NCBI RefSeq assembly: GCF_019649055.1
Contig: NW_026570243.1
Location: 930,001-994,000, forward strand
Reading direction: 5' to 3'
DNA: 64,000 bases
Source of the DNA: Paramacrobiotus metropolitanus
Taxonomy: Eukaryota > Tardigrada > Eutardigrada > Parachela > Macrobiotidae
In this document: positions 1 to 12,515 of the stretch, piece after piece
Numbering within the stretch: position 1 is the first letter of the stretch
How the letters are laid out: each line of letters begins with the position of its first letter
Translations under genes and position numbers: made by a program
Notes under the pieces: generated by a model
Told to the model about the DNA's origin: nothing
The model's database searches: none
The model's input: only the letters and a program-made list of their open reading frames with translations

Positions 1-1432
1 GAAGACCCCGGCCAATCCGGCGTCCGGCCTCAGGCAACAACGGCCACACACAGACCCGCTCACCGCCGCGATCATCGGGCAAGAACGGTTTGGACATGGC
101 CGGCCATCTGACACCCGGTGGTCAGGGACAGGGTGATGGGCGCAGTAGTGCGACGCATACGGTGCCCTCGACGCCGTCGGATATGACCATCAGTGCTCCG
201 TCGTCCAGGTCGGTTGGTACTTACAGAGCATCGTAATAAGCGGGAGTCACGAATTGTTACTGCCCGTGATAACTAAAAGTGATTTAAAAATTAAATATGT
301 ACAGTAACTCTGCGTTTGTTTTCGTAGTTCATTAATCTCGTAATTCATCAGCTAATTTACTTTCAGTTGGGACTTTTAAAGGATGCGTAAGTTATTTTGT
401 CAAGGTTTTGAAGTATGGTAATGATGTTATTTTTTCCCGCAGATCCGGAGTTAACGATGCCACGCCGCTGAGTAAACGCCCCTCGCGTTTGGAATCTCCC
501 GCGTCGACGCTCTCCATGTCTCCATCGGGCGTGAGTAATTCCCGTAAAGCCCAGGTAATGCAGACGCCGGTGGAAGCACCGAAGAGCATTGTGGCCGCCT
601 CACCACCCCATCGGATCGACATACCGCGTATCTATTCCGCGGTGAATACCACCGCCCCCACCAGCCCCTTTCCCCGGAGTAACGCCAACCAGATGATTAT
701 GGATGATGGTGTGGAATCGGACCAGAATAGGTATGTGTACCGGCTTTGCTGAAATTTGATTAGAATTATTTCTAGCATTCTCGGCTGACGTTCGCGCGGC
801 TTTGGTAAAAAGCGAGAACCGACATTACGGGATTCCCAATAAAAAGTTCTGCTGTTTCATGATATTTGTACTGTTTGTGATTTGCGCGTTGTATTATCGT
901 CACTGGTTAACTTCAGAAAACAGATGTTTTGGTCAGAGCCGTTCTACTACGATCTTGGTTGTATTATTGGGAAGAAGCCACTATTAAAAGCAATAAGAGT
1001 ATTTATTGACACACTAAACAAGCATCTTGTCCGTTAACAAGCGATAAAATTTGACTGATATCCTTCCTGTGCAAACTGTTACGCTTTTTGCGTCACTTAG
1101 TACTTGTCACACTGGAAATTAATTGTATTAACATTTTGTTTGATTGTTACAGTGAAAATGGTTTGTCTCGATTGCAGGTCCATGTCGTCAACACATTCGA
1201 AATTACGGGTACGTCAAGTTAAAAGGGCCAACACTAATTTGCAGTTTCACGAGTTACTTGTTTATCTATGCGTTTTTTGTACACGTTTATTGTTGTTACA
1301 TTGCAGAATGTGAATATTCTCAGTGCGACGTTGAATCTCGTGAAGGAGTTGGATGCGGACAGTCTGCAGATCCTGCAGCTGGACATCAACAACCGGCTAA
1401 ACGATCTGGACTCGCGATCTTCGGCTGATTAG
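1..1432 (+). CDS. 3' end of a Ser/Pro-rich protein gene (5' part outside the window)
   Basis: I do not recognise this gene. Four exons join in phase: 1-208 (enters from outside; GT donor of weak consensus), 443-730, 1178-1208 and 1307-1432, ending in TAG at 1430-1432. Each internal acceptor follows a pyrimidine-rich stretch ending in CAG. The predicted C-terminal portion is rich in Ser, Pro, Thr and Arg and looks disordered over most of its length. It closes with a short predicted helix (NVNILSATLNLVKELDADSL is its start) that has a leucine heptad-like spacing and could be a small coiled coil or docking helix. The GC content of the exons is clearly higher than that of the introns. Exon phases are seen directly; function is unknown. 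Confidence 0.6.
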
Positions 1433-2639
1433 CCCGGCGTGCAGTGTGTTTTGTGGTGTTTTCAGTTTTCTTAGCCTGTCGATTCTTTTACCTCTTTTAC
1501 AGTGTCATGGTGTTTTTTTGCAACATTGATGGTTTAAGGCTTCCGGTGTGCTGCGGTGGCATACGAGTGATGTTTGCAAAGCGAAGAACGTACAAATATT
1601 CTTACTTTACTAAGTTTGCTTTAAATTTTATTAACTGAAATCTCTAAAATTGCAGTGTGAATGCTACTGCTGTTTTTTGCACTTTTGTTTCTCTCTAAAG
1701 GCGCTCCTCGTTTTGCTTTCCTGATTACTGATCTGAATTTGGCTGGTTTGTAACTTTTCTGTGGTTTTGTAATTTTCCGTGGTCTTGCCGGTTTGATGGT
1801 TTTCTTTGTTATTGATGCAGTAAAATTTGTAACAAGATGTTTGCGATGAAAAACATGACCGCCCAATTTCACGGCAGAAAAGGAGAATTTTAACTTTAAG
1901 GGCTGTTTGGTGAACTGCTGCCTAAAGCCTACTCATATAAAAAACCTCTTGTTTTTAACCTTTCGAAATTTAGTTAAATCAACGTTCATGTAGATCCAGT
2001 GCATCCGCCGCCATCCGGATTATGGTTTTTCGACGCTGTATCAAGTTATCAGTGATCTTTTTTAAGCCCCAATAAAATATGGTTAAAATTTTGAATTACC
2101 ATTCGCGGATTTTATTATTAATACTTTTCCCAATAAAATACGTTCTGAAGAAGATATAGTAAAGTCTTCACATCCGTATTAAGGAAAACGCCAGTTACTC
2201 TATCTGTAGAACTGAGAAAAGAAAATGTTTTTGTGTGAAGTTTTGAACCAAGTTGCTTTTGAGCGGATGCAGCATCCGCCCATGGTGCGGCTCGCTTTTG
2301 TTTGCAGTCAACTGTTCCGCCACTTTGCCGGCGAATCCGAGTGTGCCACGCCATTAACCGCATAGCCTCTTTAAATCGCAACACTCGTTCTGTACTTGCA
2401 TCTGTATGTTTCCCGTTTACCTAAACGTACTGCGATCAGCTGAAATTTCATTTTAAAAAAAACATTTTCAGATTTGATAGCATTTAAGTTTTTATAGATC
2501 ATTGTACACAGAGTTGGTATCTTACGGTACGCGTGGGGCTGCGCCGGTTCGGAATGGATGGTCTTAAATGCCAGTCTAAACGTCAAGTACGGACTACAGA
2601 ATTCCTCATAATTTTTTTTCAACTTTTTTCTGTCCGATT
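1433..2639. other. 3' UTR and spacer between the first gene and the SEC11-like gene
   Basis: AT-rich sequence without a convincing coding exon. An AATAAA polyadenylation-type signal lies at about 2071-2076. A short 5' exon of the SEC11-like gene could be hidden here, but I cannot place one. Confidence 0.4.
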
Positions 2640-4048
2640 ATGCAGATTCTCTGTGAGATCCTGAATTTCGTCATAACGGGGACGACAATTCTGATGTTTT
2701 GGAAGGGATTAATGGTCTTTACGAACTGTACCAGTCCCCTTCTCGTTGTCTTAAGGTAAGTATAATACTGTACTTCTAGTTTAAGTTTCTGTCTTACGTC
2801 TTACCGGCATATATAACTACCGAAAAAGTAGTTTTATTCTGCATATTGCCTTTCCTCCACGTTGAGTTTAGCCATTTTTGTTGAAGTACAATTTTTTCGG
2901 TATCGTATTTGATTCACATGTAAAACAGTAACTGCTATAAATTTAAATGTACAACCATTATCAATTTCGAAGAGCAGCGACAACTGCCTTTCCCGCGGCG
3001 ATATTGCGTTTCTGGTGAATCATTCACCGGACTCGATTAAGGTTGGGGACGTTATTGTTTTCACACTGGAAGGACGCGATATTCCAATTGTACACCGCGT
3101 TATGCAACTACACAACGAGTAGGTACAAGTACACAATTATTGTCCCATTTTGTACATGTGGTGCAGATTTTCTTTTAGCTACTCCGGTGGTTACTTACTA
3201 AACTAATTCATTAAGTAAGTACAGATAAGTAAACCATTAAAACCCACTTCACTGTACAAAGGCCAGTGTTTTACCGTCCCATAGTTTTATTCGCTTTTTG
3301 CTCATTAGCAAATGAAACCTTATTTCTTTTAGTGGTCAATTTGTGTTAAAATACTAGTTGAATGATCGCTTTAATTGTTTTAGATAAATTTGAACTCATC
3401 CAAACGGTTGGTTCTACCTTTTTTACGAAAGAATGTTAAAATTTAGATTTGAAAATTTTAAGACGTACTTCTAAGAAATTGTCCTTGATGTAGGGAAGAT
3501 GATAAAGTTGCTATTGTTCGTAGCGGTGAAGGGGACATAAAGTTTCTTACGAAAGGTGACGAAAACTGGGTGGACGATCGAGGCTTGTATCCACAGGGAC
3601 AAATGTGGCTGCAGCCGAAGGATGTTGTCGGCCGAGTGGTCGGGCAAGTGACACGCTATATTCTATAATATATTTATAATTATATTTTACGTTACCGTTA
3701 AGTGTTTTTGTCAAAATCGAGGAAGATCTTTAATGCATTACTTGGGGATCTAGAAATTAATGTATAAGTGATAAAATAAACTTACATGCGTACTCGATAA
3801 AGTAATCGAACGTCTCACGCTCTGCAGATATATTCCTTCCGTTGGAACAATATTAATCAAGATAAATGAGTATCCCAAAATGCAGGTATGTATTTAATAT
3901 GTTTCCGTATACATTTATTAAACTAATTTTGAGCTATCTCCAGTTGCATCCTGCCGTCTTAAAAAAATTTACGAAGATCGTGCTGTTCTTGCAGTTCATC
4001 CTGCTGATTGTGCTTGCCGGACATGCGATATTACACCGGAAAGGTTGA
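2640..4048 (+). CDS. SEC11-like signal peptidase subunit with altered catalytic-serine motif
   Basis: Five exons keep a single frame of 173 codons: 2640-2755, 2975-3118, 3494-3643, 3828-3885 and 3995-4048. The donor of the third intron is GC (GC-AG intron). The protein follows the eukaryotic SEC11 family from end to end: an N-terminal membrane segment ending in [10 protein letters not shown], the [19 protein letters not shown] block, IPIVHRV with the catalytic His, IKFLTKGD and VDDRGLY with the conserved Asp residues, then a C-terminal hydrophobic helix ending near HRKG. SEC11 is the catalytic subunit of the ER signal peptidase. The box that normally holds the nucleophilic serine (SGSMEP in the family) reads SSDNCLS here and is two residues shorter, so activity is doubtful. 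The ATG at 2640 would leave almost no cytosolic N-terminus, so a short upstream exon may be missing. An alternative last exon from about 4113 would extend the C-terminus. Confidence 0.85.
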
Positions 4049-6640
4049 TGACGTGTTATGGAGGTCTTTCCTTTCCTTTATTGATGTGCGCATGTCCTTC
4101 TTTTATTTAGGTCATTGGAACCATTATTTTCTGGTTTGGTTAATCCTAGCGGCTGTGGTGATGAAAGTTGGTTATTAACAATTTTCAGACTGATAGAAAA
4201 AGGTCAGTATTACCGCTGCATCGAAATTTGTTAAAAGCTAGTTTACGGCATATGCACTGGAGTGCACTGCACATTTTGTGGTAGGTACTCCGTACTCGTA
4301 CTGTAATTGTACGATGACGTATAAGTCATTTTTGCTGTGAATATTTTTCAGGATAATTAAATACACCGATGACCTTTTTTCGCGATTCATATGACGCTGG
4401 AGCTTAAACGTATAACTATGCCGATCAATATACGGTAACTTGCGCAAGGCTATTCCATACAGGTTAACACTTGCAGAATGACGTCGTGGTTCCGGATAGA
4501 AAAAAAGAGCAAATTTGGCCAATTAAAAGATCCACAAGGGGAAAGCGGACCGCAAAGGCGACTCAGCAGGCTGTTCATCAGCCTGCTCGATCTCTGTATT
4601 TGGAAACTGGCTCTTTGCATTTTGTCTAGCTGATTACGTAGTTTAGTCTGTATTTTGCCATTAATTTTACTTTGTTTTATCGAAGCTTGATTTTCTGTTT
4701 TAAAATTTTATAAGAGAATAAAAGCACTCCTTCTTGCACGTTGCTAACTCGAAAGCGCTAACTATAAGTATAGTATACAAATATCTGTAAACGTATTTAA
4801 TTTTGTTTGAAACGAACTACTGGTATTTATTTTCGAAATGGAGTACGTGTTATATTAGGGGCGGTCGGATAAAATTGATTAGCCGGCAAAGAACCGGTCT
4901 TAATTAGAAACTAACCAGCCATTACGCTATACGGAGCTATACGTACATGAGAGTACTTTTTTATTCTTATGGCTTCTTCGTACACCTACTTCGCCAGTGA
5001 AGTGGAAAATGAAAAGTTAGATTCGTAAATCACTGTGTCAGTAAATTCCCTTTATGTACTGTATATGTGAGAAATTTATTAAGTTGAGTCACCAATGGTT
5101 TACGAATAAAAATTGTAAAAAGGATATAGCGGTAACTATATGCGAAGCGCTCTGTAAAAGCGCTTTTTCTATGGCAATATATTTGAACCAGTAAAATAGC
5201 TAGGTGGCAAAAATGGATAGCTATGGAATATGGACATTGCTAAAATAATGGATACGCACAGAAACACTGATTGTCATACGACATACATTTTGTACTAATA
5301 CCTCATGATACCGTTTAGCTTGTCTGAACATATCCCGCGGCCAGGTGTTCGGTGATCAAATTAACAGTATCATTAACGGTCAGCAAGAATTTTGTGTTGC
5401 TCCCGGGCTACACATGCGTGTTTTATTTATGACAAAAATTGCATTACAACTTGATAACGAGGATATATTATTGGAAGTTAATCTGCACCAGAGGGCATTA
5501 AAGGGGACGGCATGGATAACGATTCCGATGTTTTATTGCCTATAACTTTCAAAAATCATATGATTTTCCGCTTTTTAGTTTGCGAAATGTACTAATATCA
5601 CCGATCAATCATAAGTTAAGTATAAAAACCGGTGAAGCAGTACACCGATAAATTTTAAATTTTAAGATTCTCCTGTCGAATTAGCGAACAGTGTTTGCTG
5701 TTCAGAGCCCTGCCAATCCTTAATTTGAAAGCCAAAAATTTGTCTCATGGGGGTGGCAGCAGCACTTTTGTTACTTATAAATTTATGACTATAAAAATGA
5801 GCGATATTGGCGACATATTTTAGCGCACAATTTGAGCAACTTACTATTAAGAACCAATTTCAGACAAATATACAAAGGTCATCGGTTGGATCAGGTGCAC
5901 GTGTTGACCGTACAAGCTCATCAACGTACGCGCCCATATAACGTTTAAATATGATCGAAGGTGATCGGCGAAGTGGTACCATTTATTTGCTCGATAGTTG
6001 TTTAAAAAATTGTGTTTTCAAACTCTATAAAGGTTGCACTGCAGGAAACATTTATCTGTAAAGCGGTACACGTAGATGCAGTATGCATGCACATCAAAAC
6101 AATTTAAAACGTGAGGCGTCAATCAATAGGCTGGAAGCGTTGATATGATGTTCATACTCACGAAAATTGCAACTGCTACACAGATATGCGTTTAAGTGTT
6201 GTGTAAATTCTGCATTTGCTGTAGAAGTTTGTATACATACAGGCTGTACAAGCATCTGTACAATACATACTTACGATTAGTACTACACTTAATTGTTCCA
6301 TTATTGCAGCTGCACCGAATATCGGCTTTTCTGAGCATATAAGGGCTTTATTCTCGGTAAAAGCTGCCATCAAAACCGAAACCCGATTCACAATTCTTAT
6401 TACATTATGAAATATTTATTGCAGTCAGTTGCTTGTTGCTTATACGTGTACGAAAAAAGTGTGCATCTCTTTTGGCACCATAAACCCGTATCAAAATTTC
6501 CGGAAGCAGTGGTAATATTATACTCATGCACTACCAAATATGCTCTTCGTACATGGATATTTTCCAGTCTCATGTATACACCCTACCAAGATCACTGTAC
6601 TTAACAATTTATAGCGACTCGAACAAAGGTTGAATTACTG
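4049..6640. other. Intergenic region
   Basis: About 2.6 kb of AT-rich sequence. Short open frames on both strands lack splice context or family similarity. I see no gene here beyond a possible alternative last exon of the SEC11-like gene at 4113-4180. Confidence 0.4.
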
Positions 6641-8744
6641 ATGGCAAACGTTTTTGAAGAGCACAAAGATGTCGGCTGTTGGGTGGCCATTACGGAGAAT
6701 CTGTCCCGAATTCATCCATGTGTCGGGCAAAACGTTTCGTCTTTGCTGTACCACATGGGTCAACACCAACCGAGCGAATATGCAATGCTCGTGGGATTTC
6801 CGCTGCTGCTTACCATCGGCCTGATTACGAATACTCTATATGTTATATTCGTTTTATCCGGGCAGAAGGAATCTACTAAAACGGTGTACCTCACTGTACT
6901 GGCTATCTCTGGGAGTTTTCTTCTGTATGCATAATTTCTTAACGTATGGTACTGCATTGTTACTGATGCGTTACTCATATCGTATGTTTATTTCTGTAGA
7001 TTGTTCGAAGTACCACGATTCGTTCATGTCAGTCTCCCGACGGCCGCAGTCCGGCCGCATTTTGCATCCTTTATGACGCACAGTGTGGGATTGCAACTTT
7101 TTGGAGAATGTTCGTTTATGCTCATTTCCAATTGGTAAGCAGTGAGTTTTAAAATAGAATCAGACCACGAGATAAATTACTCATTGGACCGTGAGTTAAA
7201 TTTTAGGTGACCCCTCCGTACACTATCTTTCACTCCGCGCACTACTTTTTGCACTACCTTTCATTCGGTACACCACCTTTGCTAGCACTACCTTTGACTC
7301 CGTACACTAACGCTCGGCACAACCGTTATTTGCGTGCACGTCCTTTTATTTTTTGAATATTTTCACATTAAAGTTACTTTCGGAACTGCCGTTTTTTTCG
7401 TTAACAGCTGTCATTCCTGTGTATTTCAAAGCATCACCAGCAGTTATAAAATCGAATTCCCATGAGTAAGTAACTCTCGGCGCTCGTGTGCCGGTTTTTC
7501 TTCGCCCAGTTTTGGACAGTGCCGTTTTTGAACGAATTTTTGACCAGGTCAGTTTCGCAAACTCTCTGTGTAAGAAATTGCCGCTGGGTCTTTTCCATAC
7601 AAAGGGAATATCTCCCGCGAACGCCAGCGCGTACTACCGATAACGTAACGATCGTTTTTTGAGCGGCAACTTTCTTCACCCTGATTTCAGTAAGATCTTC
7701 GCCGTAATTACTTGTATATTTTGATTTTCGAGTGTGGTAGAGTACCGAGTGAAAGAAAGTGTCAAAGGTAGTTTATCGTAAGAAAGATAGTGCCCAAAAT
7801 GGTAGTGCACGGAATGAAAGGTTATGCAAAAGGTAGTGTATAGAGTAAAATATAGGGAAAGGTGGTTTAGGTGAGTGGTCACCTAAATTTTAAATCTTCT
7901 TAATAAATATGAATTCTAGGACGGTTATTGCATTTTCTTTGGAAAGGATTATCGTCATTTCCAATCCCGTCCGTTTTCATCGCGGTGTGCGGAAGAAATA
8001 TGCCGTCATTGTCATTACCATCATCACTGCCATTGCTTTGGGCTTATCCATCGCTAGCACTTATTTGTATTACAAGTCAATCTGGGGAACTGGACTGATG
8101 GATGATAACCTCTGCATCGCAAAAAGCTACCGCTTGGAGCTGGGAGAGGTTCTCAGCCTAAGCAAAATGCTGTTTTTCATGCAGGTATTGCACCTACGCT
8201 AAATGCAGCAGTTTCATCAACTATAGTGTACATACACATATAGACAAATTTTTTTATATTTTTTGCTATTTCGTTAACGTACCCACACTATATATGCTTC
8301 GTTTTTCGTCAGGGTTTGTTCGCCACCGTTCTTGTGCCGCTGATAACCTTTATATTCATGATCATCTCCACCACCATTTTACTAATTCTGCTTGTACGAG
8401 CGCGAGCTCGGAAAAAGGATCTGCAGAATGGGCAAAAAGTCGATATCCGCTGGTCAGCACAACTGTCCAGCGACGGAACTCGGGCGCTTCTGCGGACCTT
8501 GGCTGGCTATTTCATCACGCAGGCGCCGCGGGTCGTCTTTCTCAGCTACCGTGCAACATCCGCTCTGCGCAACTGCTACGCCTTGTTGGCTATCAATATG
8601 CTAATGCAAAACCGCGCTGCTCCAGTAATCCATGTTCTGTTTCTGGTCAATTACGCTGTGACCTTTCTGTATCATAGTAATCTCATCAAGGATTTCAAAA
8701 AACGCTGGCGCGAGAGAAAAGAGAAAAATAAAACTAAAACTTAG
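6641..8744 (+). CDS. Rhodopsin-type (peptide-receptor-like) G-protein-coupled receptor
   Basis: Four exons join in phase to 371 residues: 6641-6924, 7000-7134, 7920-8184 and 8313-8744. The N-terminus is extracellular with an N-glycosylation sequon (NLS). TM1 is YAMLVGFPLLLTIGLITNTL, which contains the GLITN equivalent of GxxxN. TM2 follows TKTVYLTVLA. The end of TM3 carries SLERI in place of DRY and is followed by TM4. TM5 begins GLFATVLVPLITFIFMI, a basic intracellular loop 3 follows, and TM7 ends NYAVTFLYHSNLIKDFKKRW, which corresponds to the NPxxY/helix-8 region of invertebrate neuropeptide (FMRFamide/myosuppressin-type) receptors. It should act at the plasma membrane through G proteins; the ligand cannot be inferred. 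Intron 2 is long because a foldback element sits in it. A decayed second copy lies at 12063-12430. Confidence 0.85.
7193..7895. mobile_element. Foldback/MITE-like element inside intron 2 of the GPCR gene
   Basis: The left end (around 7195-7216, TTTTAGGTGACC) and right end (around 7877-7895, GGTCACCTAAA) are inverted copies. Inside each end is an array of degenerate CACTACCTTT-CAYTC units, in opposite orientation on the two sides (left about 7220-7310, right about 7735-7870). The internal 350 bp or so is unique and has no gene that I recognise. This structure (inverted ends built of short tandem repeats) is typical of non-autonomous foldback DNA elements. Confidence 0.7.
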
Positions 8745-8984
8745 CAATATTCTTGACCTGTTTACCTGGAATTTCTTTTGACTGTACAGAAAATTTTGGA
8801 CGTTTGCCTGTACCTGTATGTGTATTTATTACACACCGGGCAGTATTTGTATTGTGGAGGTTGCGCAAACAAGCGTGCTACGCAGAGCAGTTGTTTAATT
8901 TGGAGCGGTCTGAGAAATTTGGCTTTACAATTCATTAAAATGTAAAGATTTTTCTGTAATTTGTCTAACCAAAAGTCCGTGCGC

Positions 8985-9115
8985 GGCAGTAGTGGGCTGC
9001 TTCACATCCGTTAATTAGGCGTTATTTTCTAAGTATTTGCATGCAACTTTCAATGATCTAACCTAGGCTCTTTTGTTGTCGAGCATTCTTTCCGTTACTC
9101 AAAGAGATACAAAGT
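8985..9115. other. Paralogous empty site of the Polinton insertion (5' part of tandem unit 1)
   Basis: This stretch matches the sequence on both sides of the large element. Positions 9001-9048 resemble 12455-12505 (CATCCGTTNATTAGGCGT and TTTGCATGCAACTT). Positions 9055-9095 (GATCTAACCTAGGCTCTTTT) resemble 34096-34140 (GTCTAACCTGCGCCTTTTT). It therefore shows what the target looked like without the insertion. Confidence 0.8.
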
Positions 9116-9395
9116 GCCAGAACACCATTACCAGTGGCAGTATGCTCTGTATCATTATGCAAGCTTATCAGCGAAAAGAATCGAAATGCAACCGGTAGCA
9201 ACCGTCAAACAGTGCAACGACGTTTATTTTAATGTGATAGCTGGTTCGCAATTCTGACTTCGAGAGATTATTATTACCTTTGCTGCCTGGATGATCTGAA
9301 GGATAATTTCAATACTGCAGCACAGGAGAAATCACGGCTTGTCAATACTTACTAATTACTATTTCAGTAGCCAGTCGGTCAAACTTGAGAATAGC

Positions 9396-11910
9396 ATGGA
9401 CCAGACTAGTATGGACAGCAACCAAGACGGTGCCTGCGGGAACCCGGTATTGGTTGATGGAGAAGTTCCATCCAGTCGTTCGTTCTTAACGGGAGATATC
9501 GTCATGACCTTAGAGCCATGGATCTGGGCTATGTCGAGCTTGGCGGCTTACAAAGTCCACTGTGCCTACTGTTTTTCCGTCGGCAAGAAACTGCTAGTGT
9601 GCTCAGAATGTAAGCTGCATCAGTACTGCAGCAAGTTTTGTCAGGTAACCTCCTAACATTAAAGATTGTCCTTTAAATTCGTAGGCTTTTCGTAAATTTA
9701 TCTGCACGTAGCAAAATACGCACGTCTGAAGGGATCTCTTGCAGACAGCCGACTGGAAAGCGGAGCATAAGAAGGATTGCGCCGGTATCAAAGTAGTGAT
9801 TAAATTCCACAAATCAGAGACTGATCATAAAGAGACTGCTACTAATGGCTGTTATGACACATTCCCTTGCTGTACCGTCATGATCGCCAAGATGGTGCGG
9901 AGAATCCAGGTATTCGATGTACCTACAATCTACTAAACCTCTAAGCCGGTTGCAAAACGTGCGTAAAAGGACTGCGATAAGCAGTGTATTTGTACCGGAG
10001 TGTGGCATCAGTACTTATACATCTTCAGGAAATTGGAACCTGGGGTTGGTGAATTGTTCAAAACATATAGCGCCCCTTCGTAAATGATCGCTCGATGAGA
10101 AAAGTTCAATTACAGCACATAAACAATACTGATTGCAGCTAAATGTGGTAGAAGCGCTGCCTGGGTTGGAAAAAATGTCAGCCAGCGATGTTCTGAGTCT
10201 GTTCCCCGAAAGTCCTAACACCAAGGTCGCCTCTACGAAGAACGAAGCTCTGTAAGCTACTTCTGAGTCTGTACAAGTGCAGTACAACATTAATTAAATT
10301 TCATAACAGGTAATTCTGTATTCAACCAACTCAAACTGTGCTACCTAGTTGCGGCCTGCGTTCACTGAGCAACTTGTTGACAGGCTCTTTATATTGCCGG
10401 GTAATACGGGGATCTTCATGGTGACCGATGCTCATAGTGAGAGAAAAATGGTTCACGATTTGGCGACTATGCTCGGCACGACACCAACGGACTTCTTGAA
10501 ATATATGAAAATTATTTGTCACAATAACTTTTTCATGGTGGACAAAGTCAGACCACATCGGCCGGACGTCATTGCTCTCTTCCCTCAAGCGCCGCGTTAC
10601 GCCATGACCCCGGTATGCTGGGACGTCAATGTGACTATGCATGTACAAGGAAGGCACATGGCTATTATTGCTACCGAGGATATTCCCAGCTATACGGGCC
10701 TCCATGATGTATGGTTTGTTATTAGGGACGCCATTTAAATTAGGGACGCGCTTTTTTCAACCGGCGCAGCAGCATGTATGCTATGCATTCCGAGTGACCG
10801 CGCGCAGCATAGTAATAAACACAAAAGTATTGTTTGCACCACAGTGACATGGTGCCATGGCCATGGTGACACTGTTCCGTGTGGAAAGTCGTACGGCGAA
10901 ATATGTGCGCATCCCTAATTCGATTACCTGGATTGTGTATCTGTAGCTTCGTTGCAACGAATATGGGCCCAGACCCCGGAATGATCCGTACACTATGACG
11001 CGAGAACAACGCCGTGACCTTTTGAACTGCAGTACCAACGTCCTTGCGAATGCGGGAAATGCACAGCAAACTACGTTAGTATTTACTAGTAGTCATAACT
11101 GTTTTAGGTATCTTGTTTTTATGCCATTTAAATGTGTTTTCAATTTGCTCCAGGAAGCGGAAATTAACCCGATAAAGTGCGCCACCGCTGGATGCAGCGA
11201 GCGACTTCCCAGTGATGAACGAGCGCTAGAACCTTGTCCACAATGCGGCGCACTGAATATTGAGCGGCTGGAGCTGTATCGTAGTTTCGCAACAAGATAC
11301 GAGAAGATTCGCAATCCAGAAGCACCCGAGGTCACCCGGCTATCCCACGAGATGGATGCTGCTGGTATCCTTCATCCCGATGCACATCTGCGTTATGTCT
11401 GTGGTTGGCACCGAGCGCGTCAGTACGCGGACAACAAGCGTCGCTTAGAAGAAGGCTGGAAAATGCTGCAGGATTTCAGCGCTTGTATTCGGTAAATGCA
11501 GTGATCGACCAAATTGAAATAACAAGCCAACTTTAATAGAATAAGTATATTTTAGTAACATTTATCCGAAATACAATACTGATCGCGCGTATAACTTGGA
11601 ATGGATAGCGGCAGCAGCTGAGAATGTTCTATCGAATAAAACCAACCATGCAAACGTTCGTTCAGCGCATCGCGATCAAAAACTCAGAATGGAATCCGAT
11701 TTTGTGGACACTCTCGACAAGATGCACGGGTGCCACATGGAAACGGCTCATATCCTGGGTAAGATTGCCCCGGACTCTGAATCGGCTAAAAATGCCGCTG
11801 CAAGGTTGGAGACCGAGACGTGGTTCGATTTCGAGAAAGAATCAACTCCTGAAAACGATGCTATGGCCCAAAACCAGCTTAATGAAGATGGGAAGGATAA
11901 CCTCGGATAG
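9396..11910 (+). pseudogene. SMYD-like MYND/SET protein, copy A (frame-damaged)
   Basis: Exons recognised: 9396-9644 (MYND zinc finger, CSECKLHQYCSKFCQ), 9745-9909, 10139-10251, about 10349-10704 (SET-like core), the post-SET segment near 10995-11070, 11154-11491 and 11556-11910 (helical C-terminal domain). SMYD proteins are lysine methyltransferases in which MYND splits SET. Here the SET core looks degenerate: the region expected to hold the NHSCxPN signature reads AMTPVCWDVN, and the GEExxxxY motif is replaced by SYTGLHD. The Cys cluster of post-SET is out of frame in this copy (break near 11030), and the exon 3/4 junction does not keep phase. A small MITE-like insertion lies in the intron at 10720-10920. 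Copy B at 34513-36903 has the same exon structure. Both may be pseudogenes or non-enzymatic relatives. Confidence 0.7.
10720..10920. mobile_element. Small MITE-like insertion in SMYD-like copy A
   Basis: About 180-200 bp present here but absent from the matching intron of copy B. It is bounded by ATTAGGGACGC (10720 and again 10739) and the inverted GCGCATCCCTAAT (about 10908-10920). Near its centre is a nested palindrome around CCATGGCCATGG. Confidence 0.6.
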
Positions 11911-12062
11911 TACTCGTACGTAATGTAGCAGTTGGGCCGACTTGAATTAGTTAACGAACAGTTTTATTGGTTTTTAACCAGTACTTGTGAAAGTGTTATA
12001 CAGTAACTCCTGATGTACGTACTGTAAATATGTAGTTCATAAACCACTACTTTCTGCTACGC

Positions 12063-12430
12063 GACAAGGCGTTATTGCCTTTTCATTGGAAAGGATTGTT
12101 TGTTATAACCAATTTCCAATCTCATTCGTTTTCCTCACGGTGTGTCGTCAAATATACCGTCCTTGTCATATAACTTACTAGCGGTGGTTGTTAACCACAT
12201 TATTGCACGAGCGCGAGCGCCAATACCATTGGGTAATGGTATTGGGTTTGTGGAATTGGAAAAGCGTGACGTACGCTCTTCGTGGCGTCAGACAAATTGA
12301 TGCTCTTGACGAAGGCTTATTGCAACACCTCGCGCTTCGCGCTCGGTGCAAAAAAGTGGCAGTGCACAACTGGGATGTAGCTATTTTTGATGGAAAGTTC
12401 AATATTATCAAGCTATGCAACAAATAAACT
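12063..12430 (+). pseudogene. Decayed copy of the GPCR exon 3-4 region
   Basis: Positions 12066-12170 align by eye with GPCR exon 3 (7917-8020): CATTGGAAAGGATT, a related CCAATYYC, then a shared coastline through CGGTGTG and ATACCGTCNTTGTCAT. Positions 12184-12225 match the start of exon 4, including GCACGAGCGCGAGC. The rest is rearranged and the reading frame is lost. It is the GPCR part of the second tandem [GPCR + SMYD-like] unit. Confidence 0.7.
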
Positions 12431-12509
12431 GGAATAAAACACTACGGTTGTCTGCTTCATATCCGTTCATTAGGCGTCATCTTCTTAGTATTTGCATGCA
12501 ACTTGTATA

Positions 12510-12515
12510 GTCTAA
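12510..12515. repeat. Left copy of 6-bp target-site duplication (GTCTAA)
   Basis: GTCTAA directly precedes the AG that begins the left terminal repeat. The same hexamer follows the right terminal repeat at 34096-34101. Six-bp duplications are the known signature of Polinton integration. Confidence 0.9.

Noticed and set aside
4238-4522. 94-codon minus-strand frame after the SEC11-like gene
   Set aside because: No motif, no splice or promoter context.
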